Counted from the stretch's first letter, positions 9,263-18,328 are shown. The stretch: 64,000 bases of DNA from Faeciplasma sp045660445 (GCA_045660445.1 JAZRDR010000003.1:58813-122812); one strand, 5' to 3'. Notes: generated from the sequence alone by a model not told the origin. Program-made: numbers and translations.

Positions 9263-10555
9263 TTAAATTTCAAAGCCTGCGTATTTAAGTACAAGCTCGG
9301 AGAATATCGAGTTTGCCCACGCAAACCAATGTCTGCTGAAATTATAAGGATCGTTTGCATCGATAGATTCATGCATGAAATATGTACCTGCATGAGAATT
9401 GACAAGCATATCAAGAATTTCTTCAACCTCGTTTTGATCGGTCGAGGTAAGTCCCTGAAGTACAAGCGAGATGGGCCAAACGTAACCCCTCTTTGTGTGG
9501 GGGCTTCCGATGCCGTGAAGAACACTTCCTGAGAAATAATACGGATTATCCTCTGAAAGAATGAACTTTCTTGTGTTCTTATATATCTCATCATCCGCAC
9601 TGCAATAGCCTATATAAGGAATCGAGAGCAAGGAAGGCACATTTGCATCGTCCATAAGATTATAATTGCCAAGACCGTCTGTCTCATAAGCATATATCTT
9701 TCCGTATTTGGGATGATCATAAATGCCATATGTCTTGATACCGTTATCTATTTCGCCGGCAAGCTTGTGTGCACGAAGAGCGAGCGCTTCATCGTTATAG
9801 ATAACTCTTGCAATCTCTTCAAGATAGCCCAAAACGACAACTGCGAACATTTCCGACGGGATGAGATAGTTATAAACACAAGCATCGTCAGAGGGGCGGA
9901 ATGCAGACCATGTCATTCCTGTATATCCAACCGGTTCTCCTACACCTTTTCTTGTCATTGTGTCCTGAGATCCATAAGACTCCGGGCGGTGGAAGGTATA
10001 TGTCGATTTTTCAGCGTGATACTGTTCGGTTTCCCAAAGATCAAGAATTATATTTGCGCTTTTTTTAAAGTCTTCATCAAGATGGCCTGTTCTGTTTGTA
10101 TACTTCCAGAACTTATAAGCTATCATGATGACATGGCAAAGAGAATCGACCTCGTATTTTCTCTCCCACACCCAAGGGCTTCTGAAGGTGATATCTTGCC
10201 AGTGCCCTCTCTTGGGATCATCACCGTTTTCGTTAAATGCGTTTGCATAAGGGTCGTGAGGAAGATAAATACTGTATCTTTTGATCATCTTCTCGATGAT
10301 CAGTGCAAGCTCTTCGTTTTCACGGGCAACAGGAAGATAGTGGTGCACCTGCGCTGCGCTGTCTCTTAGCCACATTGCATGAATATCCCCGGTTATAACA
10401 AAGGCCGAGCCGTCATCAAGAATTTTGGTTGTAGTTTCAAGAGTGTTTGGATAGCAGTTGCAAAAAAGCTTAGCAAGCTCGTCTTTACCCATTTCATGAA
10501 GCTTATCAGAAACCATTTTGATCTGATCTTTTAAAATATGCTGGAATTCGCCCAT
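9263..10555 (-). CDS. Glycoside hydrolase family 125, exo-alpha-1,6-mannosidase type
   Basis: Predicted cytosolic (no signal peptide) mannosidase, 430 aa, of the GH125 / MUG157 family. The family hallmark GDIHAMWLRDSAAQV is near residue 55. Further typical stretches are YEVDSLCHVIMIAYKFWK, GMTWSAFRPSDDAC and SIPYIGYCSADDEIY. The start is set by GGGGG at 10563-10567, 7 nt upstream of ATG. Family members remove alpha-1,6-linked mannose. It lies in a small carbohydrate group with GH39 and an esterase, which suggests plant or yeast/host glycan use. Substrate is inferred from family only. Confidence 0.9.
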   Translation of the reverse strand: MGEFQHILKDQIKMVSDKLHEMGKDELAKLFCNCYPNTLETTTKILDDGSAFVITGDIHAMWLRDSAAQVHHYLPVARENEELALIIEKMIKRYSIYLPHDPYANAFNENGDDPKRGHWQDITFRSPWVWERKYEVDSLCHVIMIAYKFWKYTNRTGHLDEDFKKSANIILDLWETEQYHAEKSTYTFHRPESYGSQDTMTRKGVGEPVGYTGMTWSAFRPSDDACVYNYLIPSEMFAVVVLGYLEEIARVIYNDEALALRAHKLAGEIDNGIKTYGIYDHPKYGKIYAYETDGLGNYNLMDDANVPSLLSIPYIGYCSADDEIYKNTRKFILSEDNPYYFSGSVLHGIGSPHTKRGYVWPISLVLQGLTSTDQNEVEEILDMLVNSHAGTYFMHESIDANDPYNFSRHWFAWANSIFSELVLKYAGFEI

Positions 10556-10623
10556 GTCATATCCCCCTTAATACTATAATTTGCTATATAATATCACACT
10601 CTGCTCTGCATTTCAATACTTTT

Positions 10624-10656
10624 AAAAAAGACACGCCTGTACAAGCGTGTCTTTTT
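10624..10656 (-). terminator. Intrinsic terminator of the GH39 gene
   Basis: Stem AAAAAGACACGC / GCGTGTCTTTTT with a short loop directly after the GH39 stop, with a T-run on the minus strand. It separates GH39 from GH125. Confidence 0.85.
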
Positions 10657-10662
10657 GTTTTT

Positions 10663-12183
10663 TTACTTATCCATTGTTTCCTCAACTTTATTTTCGCCCA
10701 ACATAACTCTGTCGTAATCATAACCTCTGTCGCCCTGAATGGGTGCTTTTTTCAGCTCGAAATAAACCATGGCGTTTTTGCCAAGGGTGAAATCTATGCT
10801 CGTGCCATCAACCCTTGCAGTTTTAATAAGCGGGTTTGCGCTTGCGCGGATAAGCTCGATCTCGTCATCCTTGGGCATCTTCTTTTCGCCCATATCGTGC
10901 CAAGTTTTAAGGGGATTGCAGCAATCCTCATCAACTGTTTTAGTGATCAATACGTATTCGCCCTTTGCAAGATTTGTTTCAAAGCTTAAATCTAAAGCTT
11001 CAGACTTTGAGTCACGGATTACGTTCCACAAAACTCCCTTAAGCGAGCCGTCAGCCTGCTTGGTGACAACTGCGTTTTCGCCTTTATAAATGCACTCGCC
11101 CTTAACGTCCTTAAAGAACTTGAACGTCCAATATGTCGGCTTGGGAATGCATCTGTCAGCAACCATTCCAAATCCGCCGTGGAAGAGGGAGAAAGGAACA
11201 CCCTGCTCCTCGAAAACGTCGCCGAAGGTCCAATAAGAATAGCCGTCAACATAGTCACCTATCTCGGAAAGCGTGCGTGCAAGCTCGACTGCATTTTCGT
11301 TGGTGTCGTGCATCGGACAGTTGGGGATGTAAGAAGTGTTAAACTCGGTAATATAGAAAGGAAGATCCTTGAATTCGTCATACTCGTTCACCATTGCACG
11401 CACGTCTTTAAGGGTGTCCAAAGCTTCACGGGTGCCCATAAGTGAAGCATAGCCATAATGTCCCTGCGGCTTGGGGAAATGAGTTGTATAGTGGTGGCGG
11501 GTGATAAAATCAAGGGGAGGATTGTTTTCGCGGCAATAATTAAGGAAGCCTCTCATCCACTTTTCATCGGCACCGCCGCAAATTGCAGGGCCGCCAACCT
11601 TAAGCCTTGAATCAACCTCTTTAACTGCATTTGCAGAGTATGTATAAAGCTTGAAATACTCTTCCATATCAGCCTTATACCAGAAGCCCCAAAGGTTGGG
11701 TTCATTCCAAACCTCTATCGGCCAGTTAAGAACCTCATCCTCGCCATAACGCTCGATAAGGTGGCGAAGTGTTGCCTTTACCATATCGCACCAAAGCGCA
11801 TAGTCCTTCGGAGGGCTTGTATTTCCCTTCCAATGGAAAACATAGTTCTCTTGAGATTTCATGGCATAGGGCATAAAGCCAAGCTCTAAGAACGGGCGGA
11901 TACCCAAGGAAAGATAATCGTCAAACACTCTGTCCAAATATGTGAAGTTATACTCTATTGTGGTGTTGCCTTCTTTATCTGTACGTTCCTGATAGATAGC
12001 CATATCGTCGCAGAAAAGTCCGTGTCCGCGGATGTACTTAAATCCTATACCCTTTTGAACATAAGCAAGCTGATCGTGATATTCCTTGTGAAGTGCAAGG
12101 CTCATTCTGCCTGTTCCCACGCAGTAATCAACGTTATTTTTGAAAAACACCGAATTATTAGTATCTAACATGATTTTGCTCAT
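10663..12183 (-). CDS. Glycoside hydrolase family 39, beta-xylosidase type
   Basis: 506-residue TIM-barrel glycosidase of family GH39 (xylan 1,4-beta-xylosidase type). The acid/base Glu is E161 in EVWNEPNLWGFWY and the nucleophile Glu is E280 in FYITEFNTSY. FKYIRGHGLF and a C-terminal beta-domain also fit. No signal peptide, so it would act on imported oligosaccharides. The start at 12183 (MSKIMLDTN) has GAAGGAGGGAACACT upstream. A Met 14 codons earlier lacks a ribosome site and is rejected. Xylose-releasing activity is the usual family function; other GH39 specificities exist. Confidence 0.9.
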   Translation of the reverse strand: MSKIMLDTNNSVFFKNNVDYCVGTGRMSLALHKEYHDQLAYVQKGIGFKYIRGHGLFCDDMAIYQERTDKEGNTTIEYNFTYLDRVFDDYLSLGIRPFLELGFMPYAMKSQENYVFHWKGNTSPPKDYALWCDMVKATLRHLIERYGEDEVLNWPIEVWNEPNLWGFWYKADMEEYFKLYTYSANAVKEVDSRLKVGGPAICGGADEKWMRGFLNYCRENNPPLDFITRHHYTTHFPKPQGHYGYASLMGTREALDTLKDVRAMVNEYDEFKDLPFYITEFNTSYIPNCPMHDTNENAVELARTLSEIGDYVDGYSYWTFGDVFEEQGVPFSLFHGGFGMVADRCIPKPTYWTFKFFKDVKGECIYKGENAVVTKQADGSLKGVLWNVIRDSKSEALDLSFETNLAKGEYVLITKTVDEDCCNPLKTWHDMGEKKMPKDDEIELIRASANPLIKTARVDGTSIDFTLGKNAMVYFELKKAPIQGDRGYDYDRVMLGENKVEETMDK

Positions 12184-12276
12184 AGTGTTCCCTCCTTCAT
12201 TCGTTAAGCTTATTATATCAGCCAAGGATTATTTGTGCAACACAAAAGAAGAAGTTCTTCCGTTTCGCAATAGATA

Positions 12277-12305
12277 TTGTGTTTTTAGCAAGAATGATGT
12301 ATAAT
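12277..12305 (+). promoter_or_regulatory. Predicted promoter of the SGNH esterase gene
   Basis: TTGTGT at 12277-12282, 17-bp spacer, TATAAT at 12300-12305. The -10 covers an upstream in-frame ATG (12304), supporting the start at 12331. Confidence 0.6.
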
Positions 12306-12330
12306 GAAAAAAATGCTTTGGGAGGAAATT

Positions 12331-13551
12331 ATGAAATTGAAAAGATTCATTTTAGTATTACTTGCGCTTTCGCTTTTCAGGTCATTTGCGGGATGCGCAG
12401 ACTCAGGAGATGATAATATGAAAGTGACCGACAACCCCATCGAAAGAACAGTTAGCGCAAACATGGATACCGTTAAGCTCATCGGCAGAACGTATTTAGA
12501 TGAAAACGACGTTTTGTGGATAGTTCAGTCTGCTGCAGGCATTGAATTCGTGACAAACAGCACGTCGCTTAAGATAGTTCTTGCTGGTGACAATTCTGCA
12601 ACCCCTTCGAGCAGCAATCAGGCAAGATATGCCTTGTTCGTTAACGGCGAACGCGTTTTGGACGAAATGATGACCGAATCCGAAAGAACCGTTGAAGTCA
12701 CCCTTCCCGAAGGCGAAAACACCGTTAAGCTTTTAAAGCTCTCGGAATCTGCGAACTCGATTATCGGTGTTAAGTCGATAACCGTGACTGACGTGAAACC
12801 CATCGCCCCCTCTAAGGAAAGCTCTTTAAAGATCGAATTCATCGGTGACTCGATCACCTGCGGATATGGCGTTGACGACGAAGACAGAAACCACGGCTTC
12901 TCAACCTTGACCGAGGATGCAACAAAGGCCTATGGCTATAAGACTGCAGAGATTTTAGGCGCTGATTACAGCTTAGTTTCGTATAGCGGACACGGAATCA
13001 TCTCGGCATATACCGGCGACGGCAACATCAACGAATCAGGACTTGTTCCCAAGATATACACTCAGGTCGGCAAGATGTGGGACACCTCTAATACACCAAA
13101 CGTTAACGAGCTTGAATGGGATTTTGACAGCTTTGTTCCCGATATCGTTGTCATCAACCTTGGAACTAACGACAATTCCTATGTTAAGGGAGATGCTGAT
13201 AAAGCAAGAGATTATTCTGATGAATATATTGAATTTTTGAAACTTGTAAGAGAGAAAAACCCGGGCGCTCACATTGTTTGCACCTTGGGCGTTATGGGTG
13301 CCGATCTTTATCCTGCCATCGAAACTGCTGTCAGCGAATACACCGCCGAAACAGGAGATACAAATATAAGCTCTGTCAAGCTTGGACAGATTCAAGGACA
13401 CGAGGGGTATTCCGCCAACTGGCATCCCACCGAAGCTACACAGACTCGTGTTGCGCAGGAAATGGCTAAGCACCTGATATCCGTAAGCGAAGCAGCTAAC
13501 ACGAGCTATACCGCTCAGGTTGCTGCAGGATCGACCGAAAAGTTGGATTAA
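12331..13551 (+). CDS. SGNH/GDSL esterase lipoprotein, CE2-like
   Basis: Surface-anchored carbohydrate esterase candidate, 406 aa. A lipoprotein signal ends in the lipobox SFAGC (Cys22). Residues about 45-160 look like the beta-sandwich domain of CE2 enzymes, followed by an SGNH hydrolase domain with Ser174 in FIGDSITCGYG, GTND at 278-281 and the catalytic His365 in NWHPTEAT. CE2 members deacetylate xylan or mannan, which fits the neighbouring GH39 and GH125 genes. Start chosen by GGGAGGAAATT. Substrate not determinable from sequence. Confidence 0.85.
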   Translation: MKLKRFILVLLALSLFRSFAGCADSGDDNMKVTDNPIERTVSANMDTVKLIGRTYLDENDVLWIVQSAAGIEFVTNSTSLKIVLAGDNSATPSSSNQARYALFVNGERVLDEMMTESERTVEVTLPEGENTVKLLKLSESANSIIGVKSITVTDVKPIAPSKESSLKIEFIGDSITCGYGVDDEDRNHGFSTLTEDATKAYGYKTAEILGADYSLVSYSGHGIISAYTGDGNINESGLVPKIYTQVGKMWDTSNTPNVNELEWDFDSFVPDIVVINLGTNDNSYVKGDADKARDYSDEYIEFLKLVREKNPGAHIVCTLGVMGADLYPAIETAVSEYTAETGDTNISSVKLGQIQGHEGYSANWHPTEATQTRVAQEMAKHLISVSEAANTSYTAQVAAGSTEKLD

Positions 13552-13588
13552 GATGCGCCCGGTGTGGTGAAAGCTACTTTGAATACAT

Positions 13589-13620
13589 AAAAGCACTTAT
13601 GGTTAACCATAAGTGCTTTT
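13589..13620. terminator. Bidirectional intrinsic terminator
   Basis: Perfect hairpin AAAAGCACTTATGG / CCATAAGTGCTTTT around a TTAA loop, between the converging esterase and UPF0210 genes. Confidence 0.93.
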
Positions 13621-13623
13621 TCA

Positions 13624-14979
13624 TTAGTTCTTTAAGCTGTGAAGAGGTGCAGGGATCTGTCCGCCGCGGTTTATAAACTTCGAAGGCGAATATGTATTTA
13701 TCTTCATTACAGGGCCGCAACCGAAAAGTCCGCCCCAATCAAGCTCGTCGCCAACATCCATTCCAATTGCAGGAATGACTCTTACAGCGGTTGTCTTCGA
13801 GTTGACCATACCGATTGCCGCTTCATCCGCGATAAGCGCCGCGATAGTATCGGCAGTTGTGTCACCGGGAACGACTATCATATCAAGTCCAACCGAGCAT
13901 ACAGCGGTCATTGCTTCAAGCTTTTCAAGAGTTAAGCAGCCGCTCTTCGCAGCATCGATCATGCCTGCGTCTTCAGATACGGGGATGAATGCACCCGAAA
14001 GTCCGCCAACCGACGAGCAAGCCATTACGCCACCCTTTTTAACAGCATCGTTCAAAAGAGCAAGGGTTGCGGTAGTTCCGGGACAGCCGCACTGTTCAAG
14101 ACCGATCTCCTCTAAGATATGAGCAACAGAGTCACCGACAGCGGGCGTGGGGGCAAGCGAAAGGTCAACGATGCCAAACGGCACACCCAAACGCTCGGAA
14201 GCTGTTACGCCGACAAGCTGGCCTACTCTTGTTATTTTATATGCAGTCGTTTTGATGATTCCTGCGATTTCGTTAATGTCGGCATCGGGGTGCTTTGCCA
14301 ACGCCGATCTTACAACGCCGGGACCGGAAACGCCAACGTTTATAATACAGTCAGGCTCACCAACACCGTGGAATGCACCTGCCATGAAGGGATTATCCTC
14401 GACAGCATTGCAGAAAACAACAAGCTTCGCTGCTCCAAAGCAGTTTGTGTCAACTGTTGCCTCGGCACATTCTTTAACTATTCTGCCCATAAGCTTACAA
14501 GCATCCAAATTGATACCGGTTTTTGTCGAGCCAACGTTTACTGACGAGCACACACGGCTTGTTAGCTTTAATGCTTCGGGAATGGACTCGATAAGCTCTT
14601 TGTCGCCTGCAGAGAAGCCCTTTTGAACAAGTGCTGAATATCCGCCGATGAGGTTAACTCCCACAGCCTCAGCCGCTTTGTCCATAGTTAATGCAAACTT
14701 AACAGGGCTTTGGTTACAAGCTGCCGAAATTATCGAGATGGGCGTTACAGAAATTCGCTTGTTGATTATCGGGATACCGTATTCCTTTTCGATCTCCTCG
14801 CCCACACGAACCAGATCCTTGGCGCAGGTGGTGATCTTTTTATATACCTTCTCGCACGCAACGTCGATATCGGGATCGATGCAATCCAAAAGCGAAATGC
14901 CCATGGTGATAGTTCTGATATCAAGGCATTCGTCCTGGATCATGCGGATGGTTTCCAAAATGTCGCTTAAATTTATCAT
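13624..14979 (-). CDS. PFL (UPF0210/DUF711) family protein
   Basis: 451-residue conserved protein of the UPF0210 family, function not established. Recognised from its N-terminus (MINLSDILETIRMIQ), IDPDID and the glycine-rich C-terminal part (DWGGLFGCGPVMKIN). Throughout the Firmicutes it pairs with the small ACT-domain protein encoded upstream (15198-15467), and the pair is present here on the same strand. The 218-bp gap between them holds a 74-bp repeat and two more hairpins. The ribosome site (AAAGG) is rather far from ATG. Confidence 0.88.
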   Translation of the reverse strand: MINLSDILETIRMIQDECLDIRTITMGISLLDCIDPDIDVACEKVYKKITTCAKDLVRVGEEIEKEYGIPIINKRISVTPISIISAACNQSPVKFALTMDKAAEAVGVNLIGGYSALVQKGFSAGDKELIESIPEALKLTSRVCSSVNVGSTKTGINLDACKLMGRIVKECAEATVDTNCFGAAKLVVFCNAVEDNPFMAGAFHGVGEPDCIINVGVSGPGVVRSALAKHPDADINEIAGIIKTTAYKITRVGQLVGVTASERLGVPFGIVDLSLAPTPAVGDSVAHILEEIGLEQCGCPGTTATLALLNDAVKKGGVMACSSVGGLSGAFIPVSEDAGMIDAAKSGCLTLEKLEAMTAVCSVGLDMIVVPGDTTADTIAALIADEAAIGMVNSKTTAVRVIPAIGMDVGDELDWGGLFGCGPVMKINTYSPSKFINRGGQIPAPLHSLKN

Positions 14980-15016
14980 TTTATATCGTTACCTTTCTTA
15001 GAGGTCAAATTTGCGG

Positions 15017-15090
15017 ACCGACCGGCTCCTCCACCGCACGCACAGCCACTCCGCTAACGCTCCGCGGCGCGCCGTGCGACGTCGTCGCCT
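15017..15090 (-). repeat. 74-bp palindromic repeat, copy 1
   Basis: Copy 2 is at 19372-19445 and is exactly as long. The first 21 and last 15-16 bases are identical while the centre differs. The element folds into a two-part hairpin, and in the outer stem (repeat positions 22-24 with 57-59) all three pairs differ between copies yet still pair. It lies between two co-directional minus-strand genes. No match to a named repeat family that I recognise. Confidence 0.8.
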
Positions 15091-15116
15091 ACTTACTTTG
15101 ATCATATATGATGCAA

Positions 15117-15191
15117 AACCGACGGTAAAGTTCGCTATGAAAGCCACTACCTGCTCGTCGGTTATAAATTCGTATCTTTGAGATACGAATT
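15117..15191 (-). repeat. Two hairpins in the ACT/UPF0210 intergenic region
   Basis: AACCGACG (15117-15124) pairs exactly with CGTCGGTT (15156-15163). AATTCGTATCT (15167-15177) pairs exactly with AGATACGAATT (15181-15191) around a 3-base loop. Neither is followed by a T-run on the minus strand, so they are not typical terminators. With the 74-bp repeat they make the whole gap structured. Confidence 0.6.
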
Positions 15192-15197
15192 CCCCAC

Positions 15198-15467
15198 TTA
15201 AATATGATGCATAGTGTTGAATATATCCTCGTGCATTACATAGATAGAAAGTCCAAGCTGTTTGCCAAGCTCGGTCATTTTGTCGCTAAGATCTGCTAAG
15301 GGTGTTGAAAGTTCTGTAATATCAACAAGCATGACCATTGCAAAAACGTCCTGCAATACCGACTGTGTAACCTCTGTTACGTTGGCGTTGTTTTCTGCAC
15401 AAATTGTTGAAACCTTTGCCAAAATGCCGACTGCGTCCTTGCCGATTACCGAAATAACTGCTTTCAT
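15198..15467 (-). CDS. ACT domain protein (UPF0237 family)
   Basis: 89-residue single ACT domain (MKAVISVIGKDAVGILAKVS then NNANVTEVTQSVL), a fold that usually binds amino acids or other small ligands. Family UPF0237 is the standard partner of the UPF0210 protein encoded downstream. No enzymatic function is known. Ribosome site AAAGGAGAATGAAAA. A promoter is predicted at 15512-15540. Confidence 0.9.
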   Translation of the reverse strand: MKAVISVIGKDAVGILAKVSTICAENNANVTEVTQSVLQDVFAMVMLVDITELSTPLADLSDKMTELGKQLGLSIYVMHEDIFNTMHHI

Positions 15468-15511
15468 TTTTCATTCTCCTTTTTTTGTTAAGGGTTTAAC
15501 ACATTAAAGCT

Positions 15512-15540
15512 ATGATATCACAATTTGTCGTATTTGCCAA
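15512..15540 (-). promoter_or_regulatory. Predicted promoter of the ACT/UPF0210 pair
   Basis: On the minus strand TTGGCA (15535-15540), 17-bp spacer, TATCAT (15512-15517). Confidence 0.55.
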
Positions 15541-15566
15541 TAGATAAACGAAAATTTCAGCAAAAA

Positions 15567-16703
15567 TCACTCGTTTGCAAGCTCTAAAACAAGCTGTTTT
15601 AAACATTCTCCCACAAGCTCGCCGCTGTAAAGCGCCTCTTCAAGCGAGTTTGCGTGCGAGCCCATCTCTAAAAGAATGCTCCCCTTTGTCAGCTCTTGAT
15701 TATAATTGCGTTCATCAAACAAAATCGGGCGGGTAAGCCCGGGATAGTTCGATTCCATAATTCCCTGCAGGCGGCAGGCAAGCCGCAGGTTATATCTATA
15801 CTGCGGCACGTTCATGCATCCGCAAATTATCATAACCTGCGCGGCAGTTTTGCCCTCTATCTCGGCAACAGGAGCATAGCGCACGCCTTCTGACTCTATC
15901 GCATCACGGTGAACGTCAATAACGATTTGTATGCTTGGATGCTCCTGCAATATCTCAATAATGCGCTCGCAGCTTCTGTCATAAGCTCCAGAATATTCGG
16001 GATAGTCAAACGTTTCCTCAAGATGTATCACGCCGATGCCTGCTTCATCAAGCTTTTCAGCGATCTTTTTGCCCACGGCAACCACCGTTTCGTTTAAATC
16101 TGTCGAGCGCGAGGAATCATATTCGCTGTAAAACTCGCTGGCACCCGACTCGTAGCTTTCGGTAGTGTGGGTGTGCATAATAAGCACCAAAGGCTCGCTT
16201 ATATCTGTGATCTTCTGCGCTGTATCACGCTCACATTGGTCAAGAAGATAATCGTTTGTAATATCGGTGCAGTTTCGCAAAAGCCCGCCGAAAGGCAGCT
16301 CTATAATCGAGCCGGAGGGAGAATAAGTATAAGTTTTTCTAACGATCGGGCCGCTTATCTGCGAGGGAGTAAGCTCCTCTTCGGGGTGCGAGGCTCCTTC
16401 ATCCTCTGATTCAAACTCATACATCACTCCCGAAAGCGAGATCAAGCTGTCTGCAATTCCGCTTGGCGGATTCGTAGATTCCTCCTTTTCCTCTGTGACA
16501 GGATCATCAGAGGGCGAGGGGCTTGGCACATCTTCCTCGAAAAACATTCCTGCTGTAAGCTGCGCGGCAAGCTCGCCCATGCTGACAAATGCAGGCACGC
16601 TTGGCAGCACCGAAAAAGCAATATAAACAAGAGAAAACACCAAAACGGCAAAAACTCCTCCAAACGCCATCATATAGGCCCTGTTGCTGCGAAGATTTTT
16701 CAA
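15567..16703 (-). CDS. spoIIP: Stage II sporulation protein P (peptidoglycan hydrolase of engulfment)
   Basis: 378-residue SpoIIP with one N-terminal membrane segment (about residues 12-35), an acidic Pro/Ser/Glu-rich linker, then the amidase/endopeptidase domain. LVLIMHTHTTESYESG and QIVIDVHRDAIE carry likely metal ligands, and LLEMGSHANSLEEA contains a late conserved Glu. In Bacillus, SpoIIP acts with SpoIID and SpoIIM to thin septal peptidoglycan before engulfment. Start is TTG at 16703 with AAAGGAG upstream. Divergent from the VanY-type peptidase gene. Evidence that the organism sporulates. Confidence 0.93.
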   Translation of the reverse strand: MKNLRSNRAYMMAFGGVFAVLVFSLVYIAFSVLPSVPAFVSMGELAAQLTAGMFFEEDVPSPSPSDDPVTEEKEESTNPPSGIADSLISLSGVMYEFESEDEGASHPEEELTPSQISGPIVRKTYTYSPSGSIIELPFGGLLRNCTDITNDYLLDQCERDTAQKITDISEPLVLIMHTHTTESYESGASEFYSEYDSSRSTDLNETVVAVGKKIAEKLDEAGIGVIHLEETFDYPEYSGAYDRSCERIIEILQEHPSIQIVIDVHRDAIESEGVRYAPVAEIEGKTAAQVMIICGCMNVPQYRYNLRLACRLQGIMESNYPGLTRPILFDERNYNQELTKGSILLEMGSHANSLEEALYSGELVGECLKQLVLELANE

Positions 16704-16782
16704 GATTCCAACTCCTTTCTGTCACAATAACAAGATAATCAACGTGTAAAATTATATGCGTAAACTTTGGTTAATTTTAATC

Positions 16783-16811
16783 AAGACAAAGTGTGCTTTG
16801 TGTGCTAAAAT
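16783..16811 (+). promoter_or_regulatory. Possible promoter of the VanY-type gene
   Basis: AAGACA (16783-16788), 17-bp spacer, TAAAAT (16806-16811). The -35 is weak. The spacer contains the direct repeat GTGTGCT-TT-GTGTGCT. Confidence 0.4.
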
Positions 16812-16847
16812 ATAAATGGAAATAATAAACTAAGGATGTGACCCTTT

Positions 16848-17834
16848 TTGAGATATATATTTTTGTCGGCGGCGTGTGCCGTGTGCTTGCTTTTTTGCTC
16901 TTGCAATGCCAAGCCCGTAAATACGCCTGTCGAAGAGCCGAAGGTGACCATTACAACGACCGAGCCCGTTAGTGATAGCTCGCAGGTCACCACCCAACCC
17001 ACTACAACGGAGGTGAACGAAACGACCGAACCCACCACCGAAGCCACGACCGAAGCCACCACAACTGAGGCTACAACATCTTCAGAAGAGACTACCGAGG
17101 TTACAACCACTGAAGCAACTACTGAAGCAACTACCGAAGCAACTACCGAGGTAACTACTGAAGCAACTGTTGAATCCGAAGAAGTTGAATCAAAGACTGA
17201 TATTTCAAACGTTGAATTTATTGTAGATGAGCATTTCTTCCTTGTAAACCGCGAGTATCCCCTGCCCGATGATTACGATATCGAAACTGATTATGTTCAA
17301 GGCTCGTATGAACTCGAGGTTACTGCGGCAAAATATTGCCGCGATATGATCGAAGCCGCCAAAGAGGATGGCATCGAGCTTAAGGTTTTATCGGCTTATA
17401 GAACTGTGAGCTATCAGAAAAAGCTGTTTGAGAGAAATATTGAATCCCGCATGGAGAAATACGGCTGGAGCTATGACGAGGCTTATGCCGACGTTTTGAT
17501 AAACATCGCCCTCCCCGGAACGAGCGAGCACAACGCAGGCTTGGCTGTTGACATTGTGACCGAGGACGACTGGGATACATATGAAGCTTTTGATCAGACA
17601 AAGGAATATCGCTGGCTTCAGGAAAACGCCGCAGATTACGGCTTTATTTTAAGATATTTAAAAGATAAAACGGATATTACAGGCTATATCTATGAGCCGT
17701 GGCATTACAGATACGTCGGCATTGAATATGCCGCCATCATCCGCGACTCCGGTCTTTGCCTGGAAGAATTTTTCGAAGAATATGTTTGGGCGGATAACTC
17801 TGCCATCGACCAAGAAACGGAAGAGGATCAATGA
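16848..17834 (+). CDS. D-alanyl-D-alanine carboxypeptidase lipoprotein, VanY/M15B family
   Basis: 328-residue cell-wall peptidase. A lipoprotein signal ends at LLFCSC, then a Thr/Glu-rich linker (residues about 30-110, many TTEA/TTEV units coded by 12-bp imperfect repeats) extends the C-terminal peptidase domain from the membrane. Family motifs: LSAYRTVSYQKKLFE, the zinc-binding SEHNAGLAVDIV and EPWHYRYVG with the last His. It probably trims the D-Ala terminus of wall stem peptides. The start codon is TTG, placed after TAAGGATG. The 3' end overlaps the CBS gene by 4 bp. Confidence 0.9.
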   Translation: MRYIFLSAACAVCLLFCSCNAKPVNTPVEEPKVTITTTEPVSDSSQVTTQPTTTEVNETTEPTTEATTEATTTEATTSSEETTEVTTTEATTEATTEATTEVTTEATVESEEVESKTDISNVEFIVDEHFFLVNREYPLPDDYDIETDYVQGSYELEVTAAKYCRDMIEAAKEDGIELKVLSAYRTVSYQKKLFERNIESRMEKYGWSYDEAYADVLINIALPGTSEHNAGLAVDIVTEDDWDTYEAFDQTKEYRWLQENAADYGFILRYLKDKTDITGYIYEPWHYRYVGIEYAAIIRDSGLCLEEFFEEYVWADNSAIDQETEEDQ

Positions 17835-18277
17835 ACATTGCTTTTTTCTTAACACTTAAAAAGGACGTAGCATATTTATATGACGACTATTCAATTCGTC
17901 AGGCTCTTGAAAAAATGCGCCACCACGGATATTCCTCGATCCCTGTCATCAACCGCAAGGGCGAATATCTGGGAACTGTTACAGAGGGCGATTTTTTGTG
18001 GTTTATGCTTGACGAGTCTGTTGAAGATACCGACGGCGTTTCAATTTATGACGCCGAGGAACTTAGGCTTAACAGGCTTATCCACAAGGACCGCGCAGCT
18101 GTTCGCATTACAGCAACGATGGATGAGCTTTTAGAGCTTGCTATGCGCCAGAATTTTGTCCCCGTTGTTGACGATGAGGGCAAGTTTATTGGCATTGTTA
18201 CAAGGCGAAATATTATTAAGTATTTCGTGTCTGACAACAAATCCGAAAGCATCAAAGTATACAATAAGTCTAACTGA
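17831..18277 (+). CDS. CBS-pair domain protein
   Basis: 148 residues forming two CBS motifs (about 5-60 and 78-135), recognisable from HGYSSIPVINRKGEYLGTV and NFVPVVDDEGKFIGIVTRR. Stand-alone CBS pairs of this size bind adenosine nucleotides in several Firmicutes; the partner is unknown. The start overlaps the carboxypeptidase stop (ATGA), so the two are translated together. No catalytic domain. Followed by a weak hairpin with a short T-run (about 18275-18303). Confidence 0.85.
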   Translation: MNIAFFLTLKKDVAYLYDDYSIRQALEKMRHHGYSSIPVINRKGEYLGTVTEGDFLWFMLDESVEDTDGVSIYDAEELRLNRLIHKDRAAVRITATMDELLELAMRQNFVPVVDDEGKFIGIVTRRNIIKYFVSDNKSESIKVYNKSN

Positions 18278-18328
18278 CATAGCAAGTGAAGACTGTCGGT
18301 TTTAAGACGTTGATTTTAATCGGAATAA

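Noticed and set aside
15017..15090. 74-bp repeat as an integron attC site
   Set aside because: The R' and R'' core motifs (GTTRRRY and its complement) are not present at the ends, and no integrase is in the window.
16990..17170. Short regular repeats as a CRISPR array
   Set aside because: The 12-bp units are contiguous, in frame, and encode a Thr/Glu linker; there are no spacers.
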